From Palsa-343 sp036269135 (lineage in GTDB: Bacteria > Acidobacteriota > Terriglobia > Terriglobales > Acidobacteriaceae), in the NCBI GenBank assembly GCA_036269135.1, contig DATASQ010000009.1, positions 108,252 to 172,251 of the forward strand: a DNA stretch of 64,000 nucleotides. The letters are read 5' to 3'. The translations under genes and the position numbers were made by a program. The notes beneath the pieces are model-generated. The model saw nothing but the letters and a program-made list of their open reading frames with translations, searched no databases and was not told the origin of the DNA. Each line of letters opens with the position of its first letter. The stretch's first letter is position 1. This document shows positions 1-7,703 of the stretch, piece by piece.

Positions 1-428
1 TCAGCATCTTTCTGAGCGTGTTCGACGTTCATGTGAACCGTTCGCCGGTGGCCGGCGTTGTGCGGGAGGTCCGGTACAGGAAGGGCGAGTATCTGAACGC
101 CATGAATCCCGCGTCGGCGGAGCGCAACGAGCAGAATCGGGCGCGGGTGGAGTGCGCGGACGGCACGCAGGTTTCGTTCATTCAGATTGCCGGGCTGCTG
201 GCTCGCCGTATTGTTTTCAACAAGAAGGTTGGGGACGTGCTGGAGCGCGGCGAACGGGTTGGGCTGATCAAGTTCGGCTCGCGGACCGATGTTCTTTTGC
301 CCGATTCCGCCGAGCCGCTGGTGAAGCCGGGGGACCGGGTACGCGGCGGGGCAAGCGTGATTGCGCGGCTGCCGGAGGGGGATTTTGAGCCGCTGCTGGC
401 TTCGGCGGACGCGGAGATGTCGATTTGA
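1..428 (+). CDS. psd: Phosphatidylserine decarboxylase, 3' part (cut by window edge)
   Basis: C-terminal part of a pyruvoyl-dependent phosphatidylserine decarboxylase, which makes phosphatidylethanolamine from phosphatidylserine at the inner membrane. The reading frame is open from base 3 and enters with the family-typical stretch SIFLSVFDVHVNRSP, so the gene starts before the window; the GTG at 18 is internal. The self-cleavage site that yields the pyruvoyl group in the short (PSD-A) type is the Gly-Ser in KFGSRTD, encoded at about 276-281. The stop TGA overlaps the TTG start of pssA, so the two enzymes that make and use phosphatidylserine are translationally coupled. Assignment rests on the conserved C-terminal blocks; only the N-terminal half is unseen. 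Confidence 0.93.
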   Translation, partial: SIFLSVFDVHVNRSPVAGVVREVRYRKGEYLNAMNPASAERNEQNRARVECADGTQVSFIQIAGLLARRIVFNKKVGDVLERGERVGLIKFGSRTDVLLPDSAEPLVKPGDRVRGGASVIARLPEGDFEPLLASADAEMSI

Positions 429-1288
429 ACGCGCATCCGCAGAGCGATCTGCCCGCCATCATGGGTGGGCCTCCCCGCTCGCGCCGGCGCGTGCGGGGGA
501 TGTTTCTGCTGCCGTCGATGTTTACGGCGGTCAACATTGCGGCGGGTTTTTTTGCGATTACCCAAAGCCTCGAGGGCAGCCGCCTGGAGCCGCACCACTT
601 CGACTATGCCGCGCTGGCCATTGGGCTGGCGATTCCGTTCGATGCCCTGGACGGCCGGATTGCGCGGCTCACGAACACGGAGAGCGATTTCGGCCGCGAG
701 CTGGACTCGCTGGCGGACGTAATCACCTTCGGCGTGGCGCCGAGCATTCTCGCCTTTGCCTGGGGTTTTCGCTCGCTGCCCCAGAACCTCAGCCCCGATT
801 ACCGCGTGAAGCTGGTGCAGTTCGGGGCGTTTGTTTGTTTTCTGTTCCTGCTGTGCGGGGCCAGCCGGCTGGCTCGCTTCAACATCAGCGTGAATCCGAT
901 TCCCAAGAACCCCGGCCGCCCGGGACGCAAGTATTTCGTCGGTATGCCCATACCTGCGGCCGCCGGTTTTGTCGCGGCGGTGGTACATGGCTTCATCGGA
1001 TTGCCCATTTTTACGTGGTGGCTCTCGATTATCTGGGGCATCCTGGTCGCCTTCGTTGGCTTTCTCATGGTGAGTACCTGGCGATTCTGGAGCGGGAAAG
1101 AGATCAACCTGACCGGACGGCAACCCTTCCGCTGGATCGTGCTGCTGGGGGTCAGTATCTACCTGCTGGTTTTCTTTTCGCGCGAAGTGCTGCTGGTGCT
1201 CGCCTTCGTCTACATGTTTTCCGGAGTGCTGGCGCGGCTGGCGTATTCATGGCGGCGGCGGCACAAGCCGATAACCCAGACGACCTGA
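425..1288 (+). CDS. pssA: CDP-diacylglycerol--serine O-phosphatidyltransferase
   Basis: Membrane enzyme that joins CDP-diacylglycerol and serine to phosphatidylserine, the substrate of the psd product upstream. The 287-residue protein carries the complete CDP-alcohol phosphotransferase motif D-x2-DG-x2-AR-x8-G-x3-D-x3-D (D73, DG76-77, AR80-81, G90, D94, D98), which binds the metal-CDP substrate. Hydrophobic segments follow near residues 125-145, 175-215 and 235-265. The start used is TTG at 425, overlapping the psd stop; an ATG at 461 is an alternative that leaves the conserved core intact. The basic N-terminus (RSRRRVR) lies on the cytoplasmic side by the positive-inside rule. Confidence 0.93.
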   Translation: MNAHPQSDLPAIMGGPPRSRRRVRGMFLLPSMFTAVNIAAGFFAITQSLEGSRLEPHHFDYAALAIGLAIPFDALDGRIARLTNTESDFGRELDSLADVITFGVAPSILAFAWGFRSLPQNLSPDYRVKLVQFGAFVCFLFLLCGASRLARFNISVNPIPKNPGRPGRKYFVGMPIPAAAGFVAAVVHGFIGLPIFTWWLSIIWGILVAFVGFLMVSTWRFWSGKEINLTGRQPFRWIVLLGVSIYLLVFFSREVLLVLAFVYMFSGVLARLAYSWRRRHKPITQTT

Positions 1289-1302
1289 GAAGGCTGTAAC
1301 GA

Positions 1303-2346
1303 ATGACGGAAAATTCGAAGATTGCCATCGTGGGTGCGGGATCGCTGCGCGGCAAAGAACTGAACGATGCGCTTGCGGATTCGCCCTTTGCCGAAGCCGA
1401 TTTTCTGCTGATGGACGACGATGCCGAGCTGGGCAGCCTGGAGACCGTGGGCGACGAGGTGACGTTCATCCAGCGGATCGATGCCGATTCATTTCAGCAT
1501 GTCGATTTCGTATTCTTTGCCGGGGAGCCCGAGCTGACCCGCAAACACTGGCAGAACGCCAGCCGCGCCGGGGCGAGCATCGTTGACATCTCCGGCGCTC
1601 TGGAAGGCGAGCCCGGGGTGCTGGTGCGCGCGCCACTGGTGGGGGATGAACTGGGTCCCGGAGCGAGTGAAGCGCCGACCCTGGAGACGAAGGCGGTGGT
1701 TCCGGCGCAGGCCGCGGCCGTGGCGCTGGCCGTGCTGCTGGGCCGCATGGCGCAGAACGCACCGATCGTTTCCGCCGCGGCCACCATCCTCGAGCCGGCT
1801 TCGGAGTACGGACGGGCTGCGATGGACGAGCTGCACCAGCAGACGGTGAAACTGCTCAGCTTCCAGGAGCTGCCCAAGCAGGTCTACGACACGCAGGTGG
1901 CCTTCAATACCACGCCGTCGTTTGGCGAGGCGGCAAAGTTCTCCCTTGCGGCCAGCGAATCGCGCATTCGGCGCCATTACGCTTTGCTCACCGGGGGGAG
2001 ACTGCCGGAGCCGGACATGCAGCTGCTCCACGTGCCGGTTTTTCACGGCTACGGCATTTCGCTTTCCGTGGAGTTGACGAAGCCGACGTCTCTGGATCAG
2101 ATGGAAGCGTCGCTGGCGGGGGAGCACGTCGAAGTGGTGACAGCGGATGCGGATCCGCCCACCAACCTGAGTGTCGCGGGGCAGTCGAATATTCTTGTGC
2201 GGGTGCGTCCGCACAACACCACGGAACCCGAAACAACTCGTTTCCGGTTGTGGGCGGGCCTCGACAACCTGCGCTTTGCCACGCTGAACGCACTGGCCTG
2301 CGCGCTGGAGCTGAAGCGTCTGCGTCCCTCGGGCGAAGTGCAGTAA
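1303..2346 (+). CDS. Aspartate-semialdehyde dehydrogenase-like protein lacking catalytic Cys
   Basis: 347 residues with the architecture of Asd/ArgC dehydrogenases: an N-terminal Rossmann entry (KIAIVGAGSLRG, residues 6-17), the DISGALE block near residue 96, and a C-terminal dimerisation domain with VPVFHGY and DNLRFATLNA. At the position of the family's catalytic NPNCST motif it reads VPAQAAA (residues 133-139), so the nucleophilic Cys is absent; the only Cys is near the C-terminus. It is therefore unlikely to make aspartate semialdehyde. It resembles in kind the E. coli USG-1 protein, a non-catalytic Asd homologue of unknown role. It lies 14 bp behind pssA, in the phospholipid operon. Function unknown. 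Confidence 0.8.
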   Translation: MTENSKIAIVGAGSLRGKELNDALADSPFAEADFLLMDDDAELGSLETVGDEVTFIQRIDADSFQHVDFVFFAGEPELTRKHWQNASRAGASIVDISGALEGEPGVLVRAPLVGDELGPGASEAPTLETKAVVPAQAAAVALAVLLGRMAQNAPIVSAAATILEPASEYGRAAMDELHQQTVKLLSFQELPKQVYDTQVAFNTTPSFGEAAKFSLAASESRIRRHYALLTGGRLPEPDMQLLHVPVFHGYGISLSVELTKPTSLDQMEASLAGEHVEVVTADADPPTNLSVAGQSNILVRVRPHNTTEPETTRFRLWAGLDNLRFATLNALACALELKRLRPSGEVQ

Positions 2347-2349
2347 GGA

Positions 2350-3384
2350 TCAGCGGGTAGCGCGGGCCCTGGCGCGGGCTTTTTTCGCGTCGCGGACCGG
2401 CGCGGGTGCGGTGGACCGGCGTATGACCAGCGAAGGCACCACCTTGTACTCAGCGCCCTTGCTGCCATCCTGGCGAATGCTGTAGAGCGCGCGGAAGGCT
2501 ACGCGGGCAATCTCATCGCGTGAGAGGCGGACGGTGGTGAGCGCCGGCATGGTGAAGGCGCTGATCTGAATATCGTCGAAGCCCACGATGGAGATGTCGT
2601 GGGGCACGCGCAGTCCGCTCTCATGGATGGCCCCCAGCGCGCCAATGGCGGTCATGTCGTTGGAGGCGAGCACGGCTGTGGGCCGGAGCTTGCCGCGCAA
2701 GAGGCGCTCCATGGCGTCGTGGCCGCCGCCGATCTGATGATTGCCTTCCTCCATGAGGCCGCCGACGATGCCATTTCGTTCGAGGGAACGGATGAAGGCG
2801 TCACGGCGGATGCGCGCCGAGCGCAGCAGGCTGGGACCGGCGATAAACGCGATATCGCGGTGGCCGAGCGCGACAATGTGGGCGACAGCCGCGTCGACGC
2901 CGGCTGCGTAATCCACGAGGATATTGCTGGTGAGGCCCTGCGACGTACCGGTGTCGAGAAAGACCAGAGGAATATTCCGGCTTTGAAACTCGGTGACCAG
3001 GCGCTCGTCCATTTCCGAGGTCATGACCGCGACACCATCGACTTTGCGCTGCAGCATGCGGCTGACGCAGACTTCCATGCGCGCGGGGTCGTAGTTGGTG
3101 TTGGCTACCAGCACTTCCTGTCCGAACTGAACGGCATTGTCTTCGAAGCTCCTGACCAGCTCGGGGAAGAAGGGATTAGTGATGTCGGAGATAATGAGCC
3201 CGTAAAGATGACTGCGTCCGGAGCCCAGCGCGCGGGCCCAGGTGTTGGGATAGAACTTGAGCTGGTCAATCGCCTTCTGGACGCGCTCCTTCGTCTCCGG
3301 CGTAACTTTGTCGGAGCCGTTGATGGTGCGCGATACGGTCGCCGTGGAAACCCTGGCCAGGCGAGCCACTTCTCTGATGTTCAT
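2350..3384 (-). CDS. LacI-family transcriptional regulator
   Basis: 344 residues. The N-terminus MNIREVARLARVSTATVSRT is the classic LacI-type helix-turn-helix, followed by the hinge (FYPNTWARALGSGRS) and a periplasmic-binding-protein-like sugar-sensor domain (GLIISDITNPFFPEL, VDGVAVMTSEMD, FDDIQISAFTMPALTTVR). The ATG at 3384 is chosen because it begins exactly at the conserved helix; the frame is open further upstream. The basic Ala/Arg tail (about the last 15 residues) is atypical. The neighbouring CRTAC1 and hydrolase genes do not reveal the effector, so the regulon is unknown; an inverted repeat in its own promoter suggests autoregulation. Confidence 0.93.
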   Translation of the reverse strand: MNIREVARLARVSTATVSRTINGSDKVTPETKERVQKAIDQLKFYPNTWARALGSGRSHLYGLIISDITNPFFPELVRSFEDNAVQFGQEVLVANTNYDPARMEVCVSRMLQRKVDGVAVMTSEMDERLVTEFQSRNIPLVFLDTGTSQGLTSNILVDYAAGVDAAVAHIVALGHRDIAFIAGPSLLRSARIRRDAFIRSLERNGIVGGLMEEGNHQIGGGHDAMERLLRGKLRPTAVLASNDMTAIGALGAIHESGLRVPHDISIVGFDDIQISAFTMPALTTVRLSRDEIARVAFRALYSIRQDGSKGAEYKVVPSLVIRRSTAPAPVRDAKKARARARATR

Positions 3385-3392
3385 ACGAGCAG

Positions 3393-3436
3393 CCGGTTTC
3401 ACCGTTATAGCCGATTCGGAGCAACGAGGAAACCGG
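3393..3436. promoter_or_regulatory. Candidate LacI-type operator half-sites around a TATAAC box
   Basis: CCGGTTTC at 3393-3400 and its exact reverse complement GAAACCGG at 3429-3436 flank a minus-strand TATAAC hexamer (3404-3409) lying 19 nt before the LacI-family start codon. LacI-family operators commonly centre on CG with AAACCGGTTT-like halves, so these may be autoregulatory half-sites. The 28-nt separation is unusual for one dimer and the pairing is inference. Confidence 0.35.
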
Positions 3437-3489
3437 GAACCTCGCTGCAGGGGCATCGGAGGCGAGCGGCGCCGGTGTGTGGGCGATGA

Positions 3490-5439
3490 TCAGCCCGCGT
3501 GGGCAGCGTCGGCCGGCTGAACGATTCCCTTGCCTTCTTCCACCGTGTAAATGCGGTCCACAGCGGGCAGGGTCATCTTTTCCACCTTGCCGTCAGGCCA
3601 GTGAATCTCGACGGCATCCACCTTCGCGGCGTCGCCGAGCCCGAAGTGCACCCGGAGATCGTTCGAGGAGAGATAGCTGCCGCCGCTGAGCACGTCGCCG
3701 CGCTGGCGGATACCGCCCGCGGACAAATAGACCGTCGAGCCCACGGCATCGCGCGGGCTCTTCGGGCCGCCGATCAGCTTCAACTCCACCCAGTGGTGGT
3801 GATCGGGATTCACGTTGCGTTCGAGGACCGGCACGCCATCCATGTTGTTCATCACGACGTCAATTTTGCCGTCGTTGAAGAGATCGCCGAAGGCTGCGCC
3901 GCGGCCGACCACCACGACGGCGAGTCCTGTGCCTTCGACGGCGGGCACGAGGGAGAATTTGCCGTTCTTCTCGTTGTGGAAGAGCAGCGGCCGCTCGGCG
4001 TAAGTGGTGCCCCATTCCGGGTGCTGATCCACGACGGGATAGACGTGCCCGTTGGTGATAAAGAGATCTTTCCATCCGTCGTTGTCGTAGTCGAGAAAGC
4101 CGTCGGCGAAGCTCACAAAGGGAATGGTCGGCGCCGCTACGCCTGACGGATAGCTGACGTCGGTGAAATTGCCCTTGCCGTCGTTGTTGAAGACGATGTC
4201 GTAGTCGTCGGAGAACGTGGTGTTCACCAGGTCCTCATGACCATTGTTTTCGTAATCGCCGGCGGCAATGCCCATGTTGGCGGCCTCGCGGCCGTCCGCA
4301 TTCAGGGCATAGCCGCTCAGATAACTGTCGTCCTCGAAGGTTCCGTTGCCCTTGTTGATGAACAGATAATTCGGCGTCGAATCGTTGGCTACCGCCAGGT
4401 CGATTTTCCCGTCGTTGTTGACATCGACAAACAGAGCTCCCAGCCCGTAGTAGCCGTTTTTGTTATCGACGCCGAGCTTTTCGCTGACGTCGGTAAAGGT
4501 CCCGTCGCCGTTGTTGTGGAAGAGGTGATCGCGCTCGCCGGGCAGGCCGCGCGGGCCGCACATGGTGGTGACCCCCCGGAACTGGCAGTTAGCGTAATTG
4601 ACGGTGCGCGAGCCCGAGACGGGCGGGTGCACAAAGTCGAAGTGGATATAGCCCGCTACGAACAGATCGAGATTGCCGTCGCCGTCGTAGTCGCCAAAGG
4701 TTGCGCCGGTGGACCAGGTGCCCAGCGCCACGCCGGCTTTCTCCGCGACGTCGGTAAAGGTGCCGTCGTGGTTATTGCGATAGAGGCGGTTCTGTCCGTA
4801 GTTGGTCACGTACAGGTCGGGCCAGCCGTCGTTGTTGTAGTCCGCCACGGCGCAGCCGTAGCCCCAGCGCTGGTTAGCGACGCCGGCCTGATCGGTGACG
4901 TTGGTGAAGGTGCCGTCATGATTGTTGCGGAAGAGCGCGGCTTTGGGCGCGGCTTCCTTGCCGTTCATGGCGTCGAGGGTCGATCCGTTCACCAGATAAA
5001 TATCGAGCCAGCCGTCGTTGTTGTAGTCGAGCAGGCAGACGCCGGGGCCTTTGGCCTCGACGATGTAGGGCTTGTCCGGGGTGCCGGAGACATGATGCCA
5101 GGTGGTGAGCCCGGCAGCTTTGGCGACATCCTCGAAGACGACGGGGCCGCTCTTCACGAATCCACCGGCAGTGATGATGCGGTGCTGGGCGTCGTAGACC
5201 GCCTGATGCTGGACGCCGCTGGCCATGCCGGTGCCCTGCTGTTCGCCCGACTGCTGCGCTCCGACGGAGAGCGCGAACAACGTCACGGCTACTGCGAAAA
5301 TACCTGTCCCGATCGCGGCCCATGCCGCCCCGCGTCCAGCCCAACTGCCCTGTGTGCTCATGCTGGCATCTATTGTCTTCGCTGGCGGCCCTTCCGGGGA
5401 AGGACTCTTCGCACTTTCTGCCATTTTCCGGGATACCAT
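3490..5439 (-). CDS. CRTAC1-family FG-GAP/VCBS repeat protein with ASPIC/UnbV domain
   Basis: About 649 residues, membrane-anchored and exported. A hydrophobic segment (about residues 40-62) follows a short cytoplasmic lead. The body holds at least seven Ca-binding FG-GAP/VCBS repeats of the form D-x-N-N-D-G-x2-D-L, for example DYNNDGWLDIYLVNG, DYDGDGNLDLFVAGY and DLFNDGKIDVVMNNM, which build a beta-propeller. The C-terminus is an ASPIC/UnbV domain (VGSTVYLSAGG ... VHFGLGDAAKVDAVEIHWPDG). Such proteins are abundant in Acidobacteria and probably bind carbohydrate or protein outside the cell; no enzymatic role is established. The start is uncertain: ATG at 5439 (with AAGGA about 13 nt before) or ATG at 5424. 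Only 23 bp separate it from the divergent hydrolase. Confidence 0.88.
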   Translation of the reverse strand: MVSRKMAESAKSPSPEGPPAKTIDASMSTQGSWAGRGAAWAAIGTGIFAVAVTLFALSVGAQQSGEQQGTGMASGVQHQAVYDAQHRIITAGGFVKSGPVVFEDVAKAAGLTTWHHVSGTPDKPYIVEAKGPGVCLLDYNNDGWLDIYLVNGSTLDAMNGKEAAPKAALFRNNHDGTFTNVTDQAGVANQRWGYGCAVADYNNDGWPDLYVTNYGQNRLYRNNHDGTFTDVAEKAGVALGTWSTGATFGDYDGDGNLDLFVAGYIHFDFVHPPVSGSRTVNYANCQFRGVTTMCGPRGLPGERDHLFHNNGDGTFTDVSEKLGVDNKNGYYGLGALFVDVNNDGKIDLAVANDSTPNYLFINKGNGTFEDDSYLSGYALNADGREAANMGIAAGDYENNGHEDLVNTTFSDDYDIVFNNDGKGNFTDVSYPSGVAAPTIPFVSFADGFLDYDNDGWKDLFITNGHVYPVVDQHPEWGTTYAERPLLFHNEKNGKFSLVPAVEGTGLAVVVVGRGAAFGDLFNDGKIDVVMNNMDGVPVLERNVNPDHHHWVELKLIGGPKSPRDAVGSTVYLSAGGIRQRGDVLSGGSYLSSNDLRVHFGLGDAAKVDAVEIHWPDGKVEKMTLPAVDRIYTVEEGKGIVQPADAAHAG

Positions 5440-5462
5440 GAGGACCAGAGTTTCCTTTGCGC

Positions 5463-7658
5463 ATGCCTGCATTCCGACTGCCTCTTCTGCTGATCCTCAC
5501 GCTCTTGTGGAGCGTATCCCCGCGCCCGCTGGGCGCCGAGCAGCCCAAACCCGCCGTCCACGTGCCTGCGGCGACGCTGGACCGCTATACCGGCCGGTAC
5601 CGCCTGGATGACGAGCCGGAGGTGGTCTATTCCTTTTTTCGCGACGGCGACCATCTCTACTTTGAAGGGGAGCGGACGCCGCGCTACGACATCACGCCCG
5701 AATCCGATACCACCTTTTCCGAGGGCGGAGGCGATAACCACTACACGTTCGTGACCGACGCGAGCGGCGCAGTTACGGGCATCCGCGTAATCGGCAGCGA
5801 TCCGGCTACGTTTACGCGGGTGCCGGGCGCGCCCGAGCACAATCATTTTCGTCCCTATTCGCGTGAGGAAGTGATGATCCCGATGCGCGACGGGGTGAAG
5901 CTGCACGCGGTGATCCTGCGGCCCACCGACACCCATGAGGCTTTGCCTTTCATCCTTTCGCGCACACCTTATGGGGTGGAGTGGGGCAATTCGGAATCGA
6001 TCAATTCCGGGCGACCCGAACTCGCCCGGAGCGGGTACATCTTTGTGATGGAAGATATCCGCGGGCGTTACAAATCCGAGGGACAATTCGTGATGATGCG
6101 CCCGCTGGCCGACCCCAGCGATCCCCATGCCGTGGACGAGAGCACCGACGCCTACGACACGGTCGCGTGGCTGCTGAGGCATGTTCCGGATAACAACGGA
6201 CGCGTGGGCGTGGTGGGGACCTCGTATCCCGGATTCCTCGCGATGGAGGCGGGGATCGATCCGAACCCGGCAGTCCGCGCCATATCGCCGCAGGCGCCGA
6301 TGACGGACGTGTGGCTGGGCGATGATTTCTTCCACAACGGCGCCTTTCGCCAGACGTATGGCTATGACTATGTGATCGGCATGGAGTCGAGCAAGGAAGA
6401 CGCCTTCTCCAAACTGAACGAGGACGCCTACACGTTCTTCCTCAATGCAGGCTCCTTCGCGGCGGCCGGCAAGCTTTCAGGGATGAAGGATCTTCCCACC
6501 TGGCAGGCATTCCTCGATCACCCTGCATACGACGACTTCTGGCGCTCGCGCGCGGTGCAGCCGCACCTGACTTCCGTGACCGTGCCCACGCTCGAGGTGG
6601 GCGGCTGGTGGGACCAGGAAGACCTGTGGGGGCCGCAGGCGGAGTACGCAGCGCTGGAGCCGCACAATGAGCCTTCCGATCCAGCGCATCGCGTTTACAT
6701 GGTGCTTGGCCCGTGGCGGCATGGCAACTGGGCGCAGACGACGATCCGGCTGGGCGCGCTGAATTTTGGTGAGCCGGTTGGGGATGAGTTCCGCCGCCAG
6801 ATTGAAGCTCCCTTCTTTGCGTATTACCTGAAAGACCAGCCGGGATTTGACCTTGCCAACACAGCCACGTACCAAACCGGGACCGATCGCTGGATGCACT
6901 ACGCGCAATGGCCGCCGGAAAATGTCACCGAGCATGATCTTTATCTGGACGCCAACGCAACGCTCAGCTTCACGAAGCCGGCGGATGCGGCTGCCTTCAA
7001 GGCGTATACGTCCGATCCGGCGAACCCGGTGCCTTATCGGCGGCGGCCGATTGAGGCTACGTACGGGCCGGACTCGCATTGGTATACCTGGCTGGTTCAG
7101 GATCAGCGCTTCGTGGACGGGCGCCCGGACGTTGCGACGTGGGTGACACCACCGCTGGACCACGACGTGACGATCACCGGCAATGTTATTGCCGATCTGA
7201 TCGCTTCAACTTCAGGGACGGACAGCGACTGGATTGTGAAGCTGATCGACGTCTTCCCCGATGCGAAGCAGGATCCTCCCTGCGCCACGTGCCTGCGGAT
7301 TGACGCGTCGTTTTTGCCGGCGGGATCGCCCTCCGCGCCGGTGGCCGGCGCGGGCGGCTACGAGCTGATGATCAACGATGAGATTTTCCGCGGGCGCTAT
7401 CGGACCCGCTTCTCGCAGCCGGAAGCGATCCCGGCAAATACGCCCGAGGAATACAAGTTCAGCCTGCACGCGGCCGACCACGTCTTCCTGAAGGGCCATC
7501 GCATCATGGTTCAGGTGCAGAGCAGCTGGTTTCCGCTGTACGACCGCAATCCGCAGACCTTTGTGCCGAACATCATGACGGCGCAGCCTTCGGATTATAA
7601 GAGCGCGGAGCAGCGCATCTATGCCGGGTCGCATATCGAGCTGCCGGAGCCGCAATAA
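5463..7658 (+). CDS. CocE/NonD-family (X-Pro dipeptidyl-peptidase-like) serine hydrolase, secreted
   Basis: 731 residues with a signal peptide (to about residue 22, ending PLGAEQ). Residues about 30-100 form a small beta domain of the DUF3471/Pab87-C type (LDRYTGRYRLDDEPEV), an unusual N-terminal addition. Then comes an alpha/beta-hydrolase S15 core: RTPYG, the oxyanion-region block DIRGRYKSEG, nucleophile Ser254 in GTSYPG, an acidic residue in GGWWDQED and the catalytic His in GPWRHGNW. A C-terminal jelly-roll (VTITGNVIADLIASTSGTDSDW onward) completes the CocE fold. The family includes cocaine esterase, glutaryl acylases and peptidases; the substrate cannot be told. Start: the ATG at 5463 gives a clean signal peptide; TTG at 5457 is also possible. 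Confidence 0.88.
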   Translation: MPAFRLPLLLILTLLWSVSPRPLGAEQPKPAVHVPAATLDRYTGRYRLDDEPEVVYSFFRDGDHLYFEGERTPRYDITPESDTTFSEGGGDNHYTFVTDASGAVTGIRVIGSDPATFTRVPGAPEHNHFRPYSREEVMIPMRDGVKLHAVILRPTDTHEALPFILSRTPYGVEWGNSESINSGRPELARSGYIFVMEDIRGRYKSEGQFVMMRPLADPSDPHAVDESTDAYDTVAWLLRHVPDNNGRVGVVGTSYPGFLAMEAGIDPNPAVRAISPQAPMTDVWLGDDFFHNGAFRQTYGYDYVIGMESSKEDAFSKLNEDAYTFFLNAGSFAAAGKLSGMKDLPTWQAFLDHPAYDDFWRSRAVQPHLTSVTVPTLEVGGWWDQEDLWGPQAEYAALEPHNEPSDPAHRVYMVLGPWRHGNWAQTTIRLGALNFGEPVGDEFRRQIEAPFFAYYLKDQPGFDLANTATYQTGTDRWMHYAQWPPENVTEHDLYLDANATLSFTKPADAAAFKAYTSDPANPVPYRRRPIEATYGPDSHWYTWLVQDQRFVDGRPDVATWVTPPLDHDVTITGNVIADLIASTSGTDSDWIVKLIDVFPDAKQDPPCATCLRIDASFLPAGSPSAPVAGAGGYELMINDEIFRGRYRTRFSQPEAIPANTPEEYKFSLHAADHVFLKGHRIMVQVQSSWFPLYDRNPQTFVPNIMTAQPSDYKSAEQRIYAGSHIELPEPQ

Positions 7659-7686
7659 GAAGAGCGCCGAGGGTTCGGCGCTCTTC
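7659..7686. terminator. Bidirectional stem-loop terminator
   Basis: Perfect 12-bp stem (7659-7670 with 7675-7686) and a GGGT loop, placed between the convergent hydrolase and acs genes, starting directly after the hydrolase stop. The T tract is weak on both sides, so it is likely a shared barrier rather than a canonical intrinsic terminator. Confidence 0.7.
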
Positions 7687-7703
7687 TGTACGCTGGACGG
7701 CTT

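Noticed and set aside
5370..6335. 321-codon minus-strand frame over the CocE-type hydrolase
   Set aside because: Arg/His-rich shadow without motifs; the hydrolase frame has catalytic residues.
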